A DNA stretch of 6,313 bases from an uncultured Desulfohalobiaceae bacterium (GCA_913055195.1 CAJXJU010000076.1:1-6313), one strand, 5' to 3'; counted from the first letter of the stretch, positions 1 through 6,008 are shown. The notes: generated by a model not told the origin, from the sequence alone. Numbers and translations are program-made.

Positions 1-47
1 CTTTTCAAGGAATATCAAAAACCTATATTTCCACATTGGACGTCAAA

Positions 48-70
48 GAACCAATTTATTTGAACCAATT
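48..70. repeat. 9-bp direct repeat GAACCAATT in the leader
   Basis: GAACCAATT occurs perfectly at 48-56 and again at 62-70, a period of 14 bases. It lies just upstream of the ribosome binding site (81-84) of the RsbRD-like gene. Two identical half-sites in a leader could bind a regulator, but a spacing of 14 is not a whole number of helical turns, and chance is possible in AT-rich sequence. Only the repeat is seen; any function is inference. Confidence 0.4.
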
Positions 71-80
71 ACTAACTTTT

Positions 81-84
81 AGGA
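81..84 (+). promoter_or_regulatory. ribosome binding site supporting an ATG at 89 or 92
   Basis: AGGA at 81-84 lies 7 bases before the ATG at 92 and 4 bases before a second in-frame ATG at 89. No comparable site precedes the TTG at 154, which is the first start-like codon in the frame of the downstream coding region. This argues that translation of the RsbRD-like gene begins at 89/92 and that the frame changes soon afterwards. Confidence 0.5.
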
Positions 85-91
85 TTTAATG

Positions 92-603
92 ATGTCTTTA
101 GAACAACTACTGAGGCAAAAAGGACTCAGCTCATCAACTCATGGTTCAACAAATTGATTAATACCTATCCGGATGAGTCTGCCAAATTTTTCGGCCAGCA
201 GAAAAATCAATTTGCCAACCCCGTAGGTCATACTTTCAGAACCAACCTGGAGAAGATTTTTGATGAACTTCTGGAGGAGGAGTGTTCCGACAGAATCAAG
301 GAGTATGTAGATGCCATTACCAGGATTAGGGCTGTCCAGGGCTTTCTGCCATCAGAGGCAGTGGCCTATGTATATTTTTTAAAAGATTCAATTCAGGAAG
401 TCTTGAAAAAGGAGATTAAAGAGGGAGGATTGTACCAGGAATTGGTTCAATTCCAGAATAAATTGGATCAACTTACTGCTTTGACCTTTGACATCTATAT
501 GCAATGCCGTGAGCAACTCTGGGAGCAGCGGGCGAATTTCTTGAATTCCAGGACCCATAAGCTCTTAGAAAGGGCTAATCTAATAAAAGAGGTGGAGGAG
601 TAA
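92..603 (+). CDS. RsbRD N-terminal domain-like protein, interrupted by a -1 frameshift
   Basis: This is a small, soluble, mostly helical protein resembling the RsbRD_N family (sensor half of RsbR-type regulators), standing alone without a STAS or other output domain. From ATG 92 the frame reads MSLEQLLRQK and then leaves the family pattern, stopping at TGA 155-157. Shifting back one base at the A5 run (117-121) gives RTQLINSWFNKL and joins the long downstream frame, for a restored length of about 170 residues. In that numbering, family-like segments include the W18 helix, TYP near residue 25, NPVGHTF at 43-49 and RIRAVQGFLPSEAV at 78-91. There are no membrane segments. Without the shift, the downstream frame can start only at TTG 154, which has no ribosome binding site and would lack helix 1. 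A sequence error, a real inactivating mutation or programmed slippage would all fit. The gene lies 37 bases before dsrM, probably in the same transcript. Its function is unknown; a sensory or regulatory role is inference. Confidence 0.75.
116..123 (+). other. frameshift point at an A5 run
   Basis: The start frame reads CAA AAA GGA at 116-124. The family-consistent frame needs AAA followed by AGG at 121-123, meaning either one more A or a one-base backward slip of the Lys-AAA codon. Short A runs are common places for both base-count errors and ribosomal -1 slippage. The position is tightly bounded, because the protein looks family-like on both sides: LLRQK before it and RTQLINSWF after it. Confidence 0.65.
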
Positions 604-640
604 TTTTTTTAAAGTTCAAGTTTAAGTGAGGTAACGGTAG

Positions 641-1660
641 ATGAAAGCGATTTACTCTCTTTTTCTGGTCTTTGCCTTGGTTCTGGTCGCCTTGCTAGGA
701 GCAGGCGCAGGGGGGATGCATTACCTTTTTGGGGTAATCATTCCTTATGTGGCAGTGGTTTTATTTGTGGCCGGTTTTGTCATGCGGGTCATCAGGTGGG
801 GGAAATCACCTGTGCCATTCAGGATTCCGACAACCTGTGGTCAGGAATTTTCCCTGCCCTGGATCAAGCAAAACAAAATCGACAATCCCTCAACAACCTG
901 GGGCGTTATTTTACGAATGTTTTTTGAGATTGTGCTGTTTCGCTCTCTTTTTAGAAATACCAGGGTGGAACTGCACGATGGCCCCAAATTGGCTTATGCG
1001 TCCAACAAATGGTTATGGCTCTTTGCTTTGCTCTTTCATTACTCTTTCTTGACCATTTTTCTAAGGCATATGCGTCTTTTTACTGAGCCTGTGCCGGGAT
1101 TTTTCCAGGCCCTGGAGAGTGTTGACGGCATGTTGCAAATCGGCGTTCCCTCTCTCTATTTGACGGATGTCGTTATTGTGGTGGCGGCAACATATCTCTT
1201 TTTAAGAAGAGTGGTTATTCCTCAGGTTAGATATGTGTCTTTGCCTGCTGATTACTTCCCTCTATTTCTGATTTTAGGTATAGTCCTTTCTGGAATTTTT
1301 ATGCGCTATTTTGTGAAAACAGATATTGTTAGCGTAAAAGAGCTGACAATGGGTCTGGTTACCTTCCATCCCAGGATTCCTGAGGGTGTGGGAACCATCT
1401 TTTACATCCATGTCTTTTTGGTTTCTGTGCTCCTCATTTACTTTCCGTTTAGTAAACTGATGCATATGGGCGGCGTATTTTTAAGCCCAACCAGAAATCT
1501 GGCTAATAACAACCGGATGAAAATACATGTTAATCCCTGGAACTATCCTGTAAAGGTCCATACTTACGAGGCCTATGAGGATGAGTTCAGGGAAAAAATG
1601 GTAGAGGCTGGATTGCCAGTGGAAAAGCCTTTAGAACAGCAGCCTGAGAATAAGGAGTAG
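641..1660 (+). CDS. dsrM: DsrM, haem b membrane subunit of the DsrMKJOP complex
   Basis: DsrM is the NarI-like integral membrane subunit that binds two haems b and exchanges electrons between menaquinone and the DsrK subunit. The 339-residue product has about six hydrophobic segments, roughly at 4-22, 31-50, 123-141, 168-188, 205-222 and 251-270. Candidate haem ligands are H133 and H143 in one helix region and H257 and H275 in the last one, arranged as in NarI-type cytochromes. A cytoplasmic tail of about 60 residues (PTRNLANN, then NPWNYPVKVHTYEAYEDEF) is typical of sulfate-reducer DsrM. GAGG at 628-631 supports the ATG at 641. The stop is five bases before dsrK, whose ribosome binding site lies in the end of dsrM. 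Identification rests on these features plus the fixed M-K-J-O-P order. Confidence 0.96.
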   Translation: MKAIYSLFLVFALVLVALLGAGAGGMHYLFGVIIPYVAVVLFVAGFVMRVIRWGKSPVPFRIPTTCGQEFSLPWIKQNKIDNPSTTWGVILRMFFEIVLFRSLFRNTRVELHDGPKLAYASNKWLWLFALLFHYSFLTIFLRHMRLFTEPVPGFFQALESVDGMLQIGVPSLYLTDVVIVVAATYLFLRRVVIPQVRYVSLPADYFPLFLILGIVLSGIFMRYFVKTDIVSVKELTMGLVTFHPRIPEGVGTIFYIHVFLVSVLLIYFPFSKLMHMGGVFLSPTRNLANNNRMKIHVNPWNYPVKVHTYEAYEDEFREKMVEAGLPVEKPLEQQPENKE

Positions 1661-1665
1661 AGAAT

Positions 1666-3297
1666 ATGGCCACACCAAAACCACAAGAACTATTTGCAAG
1701 CATAAACCACAGGCCGCCCAAAAAAGACTGGATGGATGTGCCAGTGGAGATTAAGCCAGGCAGGTATTGTTATGCTGCCAACCCCAAGAGCCTTGAGATA
1801 GTAGGTTTCCCTCATGCCAGAGAATGGAACCCTCTGGATGATGACTGGAAACTTCCTGAAAACTGGAAGGAAATTATTATCCAGGGAATTAAGGAACGGT
1901 TGGAGAGGTTCAGGAGCTTTAAGATTTTTATGGATATTTGCGTCCGTTGTGGCGCATGCGCTGATAAATGTCACTTTTTTATTGGTTCAGGTGACCCCAA
2001 AAATATGCCGGTTTTAAGGGCGGAACTTCTTCGTTCCATTTATCGTGGAGAGTTTACAAGGGCCGGTAAGATTCTGGGCAGGTTTGCCGGGGCACGGGAC
2101 TTAACCCCTGAAGTTATTAAAGAATGGTGGTACTACTTTTTTCAATGCACTGAGTGTCGCCGTTGCTCAGTATTTTGTCCATATGGCATAGATACGGCTG
2201 AAATAACTATCATAGGCCGCGAGCTTCTTAACCTTTTAGGCCTTAATATTGACTGGATCGCTACTCCAGTTGCCAATTGTTACCGGACAGGTAACCACCT
2301 TGGTATTCAGCCGCATGCCTTCAAGGACATGATTGATTTTTTCTGTGATGATATTGAAGAAATCACAGGGATTCGTCCTGAGCCATCCTTTAATAAAAAG
2401 GGTGCAGATATTTTGTTTATTACACCATCAGGTGACGTCTTTGCTGACCCAGGAACTTACACCTGTATGGGATATTTAATGCTCTTCCATTATTTAAAGG
2501 AAGAATATGGCCTCGAAGTTACCTGGAGCACTTACGCCTCAGAAGGTGGTAATTTTGGTTTTTTTACCTCTCATGAGATGATGAAGAGGCTTAATGCCAA
2601 GATGTACATGGAGGCCAAAAGGCTGGGTGTAAAATGGATTTTAGGTGGTGAATGCGGCCATATGTGGCGTGTTATCCATCAGTATATGGCAACGATGCAG
2701 CACGATACTATGGGCGATCTGGATTTTCTGGAGGAGCCTGTATCTCCCATTACGGGCACCAGGTTTGAGAATGCCAGGGCAACGAAGATGGTTCACATTG
2801 TTGAGTTTACAGCTGATCTCATCAAGCACGGCAAGCTGAAACTGGATAAGAGCCGCAATGATAATCTCATCATGACATTCCATGATTCCTGTAATCCATC
2901 TCGCGGAATGGGGCTGCTTGAAGAGCCAAGGTATATTATTAAAAATACATGTAATCATTTTTACGAAATGCCAGAAAATACTATTCGTGAGCAGACCTTT
3001 TGCTGTGGTGGTGGAGCAGGACTGAATGCAGGTGAAAATGAAGAGTTGAGAATGATGGGTGGTCTGCCAAGGGCCAATGCAGTCAAGTACGTGCATGAAA
3101 AGTACGGAGTAAACATGCTTGGATGTATTTGTGCTATTGACCGTGCAGTGCTGCCAAACCTGATGGATTACTGGGTGCCTGGTGTACAGGTGACCGGTAT
3201 TCATGAATTGGTTGGTAATGCCCTTTTATTGCCTGGGGAACAGGAGAGGGAGACCAACCTGCGCGGTGAACCCTTACCAGGAAAGGAGGATATGTAA
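1666..3297 (+). CDS. dsrK: DsrK, HdrD-like Fe-S catalytic subunit
   Basis: DsrK is the cytoplasmic subunit related to heterodisulfide reductase HdrD. It is thought to reduce the DsrC trisulfide or disulfide produced by sulfite reduction. In the 543 residues, two classical [4Fe-4S] motifs are visible: C92-C95-C98-C102 (CVRCGACADKC) and C161-C164-C167-C171 followed by Pro. The C-terminal CCG domain, the site of the special catalytic cluster in Hdr proteins, shows C409, C446-C447 in CCGGGAGLNAG, and C487/C489. A first, degenerate CCG-like half lies near residues 250-340 (C267, C330). The spacing of the last pair is C-x-C rather than the usual C-x-x-C. AAGGAG at 1652-1657 sets the ATG at 1666. 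The stop abuts dsrJ directly, and the dsrJ ribosome binding site is inside the end of this gene, which suggests translational coupling. Confidence 0.97.
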   Translation: MATPKPQELFASINHRPPKKDWMDVPVEIKPGRYCYAANPKSLEIVGFPHAREWNPLDDDWKLPENWKEIIIQGIKERLERFRSFKIFMDICVRCGACADKCHFFIGSGDPKNMPVLRAELLRSIYRGEFTRAGKILGRFAGARDLTPEVIKEWWYYFFQCTECRRCSVFCPYGIDTAEITIIGRELLNLLGLNIDWIATPVANCYRTGNHLGIQPHAFKDMIDFFCDDIEEITGIRPEPSFNKKGADILFITPSGDVFADPGTYTCMGYLMLFHYLKEEYGLEVTWSTYASEGGNFGFFTSHEMMKRLNAKMYMEAKRLGVKWILGGECGHMWRVIHQYMATMQHDTMGDLDFLEEPVSPITGTRFENARATKMVHIVEFTADLIKHGKLKLDKSRNDNLIMTFHDSCNPSRGMGLLEEPRYIIKNTCNHFYEMPENTIREQTFCCGGGAGLNAGENEELRMMGGLPRANAVKYVHEKYGVNMLGCICAIDRAVLPNLMDYWVPGVQVTGIHELVGNALLLPGEQERETNLRGEPLPGKEDM

Positions 3298-3681
3298 ATG
3301 TACGATGGCGGTAAGATCATTGCAGGGCTGGCCGTGTTTGTGCTCCTGTTTACCTTTCCATTCTGGTATAACATAGGAAATGCAGCTTATACCAAGCCTA
3401 AATTGGAATTGCCAAAGGACGCTAAGGAGTGTGTGGAAAAGACTGAATGGATGCGGGCTGAACATATGCAGCTTTTGAATGAGTGGAGAGACGAGGCAAT
3501 ACGCGAGGGGCACCATACCTATAAAAACATGGTTACAGGTAAGGTTTATAAGAAGAGTTTAACCAAGACCTGCCTGAAGTGTCATGCGCAGAAAGATAAA
3601 TTTTGCGATAGATGTCATGAATCTCTGTCCGTTCATCCTTATTGTTGGGATTGCCATGTTGCTCCAAAGGGGGATAAGTAA
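3298..3681 (+). CDS. dsrJ: DsrJ, periplasmic trihaem cytochrome c
   Basis: DsrJ is a small membrane-anchored cytochrome c of the DsrMKJOP complex, facing the periplasm. The 127 residues begin with one hydrophobic segment (about 6-24) that probably serves as an uncleaved signal anchor. Three CXXCH haem sites are visible: CLKCH (92-96), CDRCH (103-107) and CWDCH (116-120). An additional cysteine at 45 (KECVE) sits where family members have the cysteine that acts as axial ligand in an unusual His/Cys haem. H56, H72, H73 and H113 are candidate further ligands. The ATG directly follows the dsrK stop and is preceded by a near-perfect Shine-Dalgarno sequence (AAAGGAGG, 3282-3289). The TAA stop overlaps the dsrO ATG by one base. 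Confidence 0.97.
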   Translation: MYDGGKIIAGLAVFVLLFTFPFWYNIGNAAYTKPKLELPKDAKECVEKTEWMRAEHMQLLNEWRDEAIREGHHTYKNMVTGKVYKKSLTKTCLKCHAQKDKFCDRCHESLSVHPYCWDCHVAPKGDK

Positions 3682-4481
3682 TGAAAAGCACCAGAAGAAA
3701 GTTTATAAAGATAGCCGGGATGTCTGCTCTTGGCTGGAGCTTGTGTCCTGCTTTGTTTAATGGCTCATCCCGTGCTGCCGGACACAATGAGGGGCATAGC
3801 GAGGAACATAGTGGAAGCAGCGCTAATGCTCATGGTCATGGTGTACGATGGGCCATGGCCATTGATACAGCCAGGATGACAGACGAGATAATGCAGAAGT
3901 GTATTGAAGCATGTCATTCTGCACATAATGTTCCACATATCAACAATAAACAGGAAATAAAGTGGATCTGGCCTGAGACTTTTCATCATCTTTTTCCTGG
4001 TCAGATGAATGATCATTTTCACACTAATGAGTTTCCAGAGAGAAAAGCTCTGGCCCTGTGTAACCATTGTGACAATCCTCCATGTGTGAGGGTATGTCCT
4101 ACCAAGGCGACATTTAAGCGGCCAGATGGAATCGTAATGATGGATTTTCATAGATGTGTGGGGTGCCGTTATTGCATGGCTGCCTGTCCTTATGGTTCGA
4201 GAAGTTTTAATTTTGCAGATCCCAGAAAGTATTTAAAAGAATCAGAAAGGACACTTGAATTCCCCACCAGGACAAAGGGTGTGGTTGAGAAATGCCTTTT
4301 CTGCTATGAGCGGCTTGCTGAGGGTAAACAACCTTATTGTGTTGAAGTCTCAGAAGGCACAATTTACTTTGGGGATTTGAATGATCCTCATTCTGATGTG
4401 CGCAAGGTGTTAAAAGAGAGATATGCAATCCGCCGTAAACCTGAACTGGGGACTTCCCCATGTGTATATTACTTAATATAA
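3681..4481 (+). CDS. dsrO: DsrO, periplasmic Fe-S subunit with Tat signal
   Basis: DsrO is a ferredoxin-like periplasmic subunit of the NrfC/PsrB type that passes electrons between DsrJ and the membrane subunit DsrP. The N-terminus is a twin-arginine signal (STRRKFIKIAG at 3-13, then a hydrophobic stretch) with probable cleavage near SRA/A at 31-33. Cysteine groups in order are C74/C78; C127-C130-C135-C139P; C159-C162-C165-C169P; and C205-C208-C220. The last group lacks the usual fourth cysteine (S224 is in the VEVSEG context), and C261 lies near the C-terminus. That is fewer than the sixteen ligands of four-cluster NrfC proteins, so three clusters are more likely. The start of the mature protein is unusually rich in His (H35, H39, H43, H51, H53). 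The ATG overlaps the dsrJ stop (TAATG), with AAGGGGGA upstream at 3667-3674. Length is 266 residues, normal for the family. Confidence 0.96.
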   Translation: MKSTRRKFIKIAGMSALGWSLCPALFNGSSRAAGHNEGHSEEHSGSSANAHGHGVRWAMAIDTARMTDEIMQKCIEACHSAHNVPHINNKQEIKWIWPETFHHLFPGQMNDHFHTNEFPERKALALCNHCDNPPCVRVCPTKATFKRPDGIVMMDFHRCVGCRYCMAACPYGSRSFNFADPRKYLKESERTLEFPTRTKGVVEKCLFCYERLAEGKQPYCVEVSEGTIYFGDLNDPHSDVRKVLKERYAIRRKPELGTSPCVYYLI

Positions 4482-4491
4482 GAGGTGGAAT

Positions 4492-5649
4492 ATGTTAGAG
4501 AAAGCTATTAAAGGCAATAAACTGTACTGGGGATGGCTCTGTCTTCTCCTGGCTGTATCAGGCTTAGGATTTCTGGCCTATACAGTGCAAATGAAGGAGG
4601 GGTTAAGCATTACTGGCATGAGCCGTGATGTGTCCTGGGGATTTTACATAGCCCAGTTTACTTTTTTGGTTGGTGTAGCGGCATCTGCCGTAATGATGGT
4701 TATTCCCAAATATTTGCATCATTATCAGGCCTTTGGCAGGGTTTTAATTCTGGGTGAGTTTCTGGCTGTTGCTGCCGTATCCATGTGCCTGCTTTTTATT
4801 GTGGTTGACCTGGGTCAGCCGCAAAGGCTTTTTAATGTTTTATTGCACCCAACACCTAATTCCATCCTGTTCTGGGATATGGTGGTATTAAATGGGTATC
4901 TTTTCCTGAATATTTTAATAGGCTGGGTTACCCTGGAGTCTGAACGCAAACAGGTTCCACCCCCAGGCTGGATCAAGCCTTTTATTTATCTGTCCATTCC
5001 CTGGGCAGTTAGCATTCATACGGTAACAGCATTTCTTTATTGTGGTTTACCTGGCCGGGGCTTCTGGTTGACAGCTATCCTGGCTCCAAGGTTTCTGGCC
5101 TCAGCCTTTGCTTCTGGCCCTGCTTTTCTTATTTTGTTATGCTATATTGTAAAAATATTTACTAAATGGGATCCGGGTAAGGAAGCTATTCAATCTCTGG
5201 CCAAAATTGTTACCTACGCGTTAATTGCCAATTTGTTTTTCCTTGGTCTGGAAGTTTTTACCACTGCATATAGCCAGATCCCTGACCATATGCTGCATTT
5301 TAAATATCTCTTTTTTGGCCTGGACGGTCATTATACCTATGTTCCCTGGATGTGGGTTGCTGTGATAGCCGGGCTTTCAGCAGTTTTAATCCTGCTATTT
5401 CCTAAAAATAGACAGGCCGATAATGTTCTGGCCTTTGCCTGTTTGCTTGTATTTTTAAGTTGCTGGATAGATAAGGGCCTGGGAATGATTTCTGGCGGTT
5501 TTGTTCCCAGCCCCCTGGAACATGTTACCGAGTATATTCCAACCAAGCTGGAGTTAATGGTGACCCTCGGAGTTTATGCTGCTGGCTTTCTTATCTTGAC
5601 TATTCTTTATAAAGTAGCTGTCGGGGTTAAGAAAGAGGTGGGGGCCTAG
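4492..5649 (+). CDS. dsrP: DsrP, NrfD-family quinone-interacting membrane subunit
   Basis: DsrP is a polytopic NrfD/PsrC-like protein. Such proteins bind quinone but no haem, and form a membrane module with the Fe-S subunit DsrO. The 385-residue product shows about ten hydrophobic segments, roughly at 12-31, 50-71, 84-106, 125-147, 162-184, 198-221, 236-258, 283-304, 310-326 and 353-377. Family-like stretches include VDLGQPQRLFNVLLHPTPNS (105-124), a SIHTVTAFLY segment in helix 5 and GLPGRGFW after it. DKGLGMISGGFVPSPLEHVTEY lies between the last two helices. The protein has no CXXCH and no 4Fe-4S motif, as expected. GAGGTGG (4482-4488) precedes the ATG, and ten bases separate the gene from dsrO. 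A G/C hairpin follows four bases after the stop, marking the probable end of the operon. Confidence 0.96.
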   Translation: MLEKAIKGNKLYWGWLCLLLAVSGLGFLAYTVQMKEGLSITGMSRDVSWGFYIAQFTFLVGVAASAVMMVIPKYLHHYQAFGRVLILGEFLAVAAVSMCLLFIVVDLGQPQRLFNVLLHPTPNSILFWDMVVLNGYLFLNILIGWVTLESERKQVPPPGWIKPFIYLSIPWAVSIHTVTAFLYCGLPGRGFWLTAILAPRFLASAFASGPAFLILLCYIVKIFTKWDPGKEAIQSLAKIVTYALIANLFFLGLEVFTTAYSQIPDHMLHFKYLFFGLDGHYTYVPWMWVAVIAGLSAVLILLFPKNRQADNVLAFACLLVFLSCWIDKGLGMISGGFVPSPLEHVTEYIPTKLELMVTLGVYAAGFLILTILYKVAVGVKKEVGA

Positions 5650-5653
5650 AAAA

Positions 5654-5678
5654 TGGGGGGGATATAAATCTTCCCCCA
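5654..5678 (+). terminator. G/C-rich hairpin after dsrP, without a U tract
   Basis: An inverted repeat begins TGGGGG (5654-5659) and ends CCCCCA (5673-5678). Inner GAT/ATC pairing (5661-5663 with 5668-5670) closes a four-base loop ATAA. One T is bulged and one G-U pair is needed. The bases after it (ATGTAGCAAAAATTCC) are not T-rich, so this is not a textbook intrinsic terminator. It may cause pausing or partial termination, or protect the 3' end of the operon mRNA. Confidence 0.45.
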
Positions 5679-5713
5679 ATGTAGCAAAAATTCCAGAGTT
5701 TACTTGACATTGG

Positions 5714-5764
5714 TAGGCAGATGTGACTAAACGCTTTTCAGCAAATATGATAGGCAGTAACTAA
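5714..5764. repeat. paired TAGGCAG direct repeats upstream of the ferredoxin gene
   Basis: TAGGCAG occurs at 5714-5720 and 5751-5757, and each copy is followed shortly by ACTAA (5726-5730 and 5760-5764). The copies bracket the candidate promoter: one is at the -35 side and the other starts at the last base of the -10 element. The repeats are directly visible; a role as operator sites is inference. Confidence 0.4.
5723..5751 (+). promoter_or_regulatory. candidate sigma70-type promoter of the ferredoxin gene
   Basis: TATGAT at 5746-5751 matches the -10 consensus at five of six positions. GTGACT at 5723-5728 matches the -35 consensus at four of six, with a 17-base spacer. Transcription would start near 5758, giving a leader of about 57 bases before the ATG at 5815. 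A better -35 hexamer, TTGACA at 5704-5709, is too far from TATGAT and has only poor -10 partners (CTAAAC at 5727). Confidence 0.4.
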
Positions 5765-5778
5765 TTTAAGTTATTGCT
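5753..5778 (+). promoter_or_regulatory. stem-loop at the start of the ferredoxin leader
   Basis: GCAGTAACT (5754-5762) pairs with AGTTATTGC (5769-5777) around the loop AATTTA. All nine pairs form, one of them G-U, and G5753 with T5778 adds a further G-U. It lies just downstream of the candidate -10 element, so it could be a dyad operator in DNA or a stabilising 5' hairpin in the mRNA. It is too far (26 bases) from the ribosome binding site to block it directly. Confidence 0.45.
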
Positions 5779-5814
5779 AACACTTTAAACTTATTAATTT
5801 TTTGGAGGTTTGTT

Positions 5815-6003
5815 ATGGCTTATAAAGTTACAGTTGATGTGGATAAGTGTGTTGGATGTGGTGAGTGCGTAGATGTTTGCCCTGTAGAGGTTTATGAACT
5901 GCAGGATGGCAAATCAGTTCCTGTAAATGAAGAAGAGTGCCTTGGTTGTGAGTCCTGTATTGAGGTTTGCGAGCAGGATGCCATCACAGTAGAAGAAATT
6001 TAA
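5815..6003 (+). CDS. 2x[4Fe-4S] ferredoxin
   Basis: This is a small soluble cytoplasmic electron carrier of the bacterial ferredoxin type. The 62 residues contain two cluster motifs: C12-C15-C18-C22 followed by Pro, and C42-C45-C48-C52 followed by Glu. The absence of Pro after the second motif is a minor departure. All eight cysteines are present, unlike some Desulfovibrio ferredoxins in which Asp replaces one. The protein is strongly acidic (many Glu and Asp, few Lys), as usual for this class. GGAGG at 5804-5808, six bases before the ATG, is a strong ribosome binding site that suggests high expression. The gene is 165 bases from dsrP with its own candidate promoter and terminator, so it is probably a separate unit. 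Possible partners include pyruvate:ferredoxin oxidoreductase and other low-potential enzymes; no direct link to DsrMKJOP can be read from the sequence. Confidence 0.95.
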   Translation: MAYKVTVDVDKCVGCGECVDVCPVEVYELQDGKSVPVNEEECLGCESCIEVCEQDAITVEEI

Positions 6004-6008
6004 AAAAA

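Noticed and set aside
24..62. Possible promoter: TTGGAC at 36-41, or TATATT at 24-29
   Set aside because: TTGGAC has no acceptable -10 at 16-18 bases, and TATATT has no recognisable -35 within the window; the real promoter may lie upstream of position 1.
747..1052. Plus-strand open frame inside dsrM in another frame
   Set aside because: It fully overlaps the clearly coding DsrM frame and shows no protein-like pattern.
2641..3204. Long minus-strand open frame of 187 codons
   Set aside because: It lies wholly inside dsrK on the opposite strand, has an odd His/Cys/Ile-rich composition, no recognisable domain and no ribosome binding site; it is a shadow of dsrK.
3765..4151. Minus-strand open frame of 128 codons within dsrO
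   Set aside because: It is antisense to conserved cysteine motifs of DsrO, with no family resemblance and no context of its own.
5704..5733. Promoter built on the perfect TTGACA at 5704-5709
   Set aside because: The hexamers at 16-18 bases downstream match the -10 consensus poorly; the TATGAT at 5746 with GTGACT fits better, so TTGACA is only noted.
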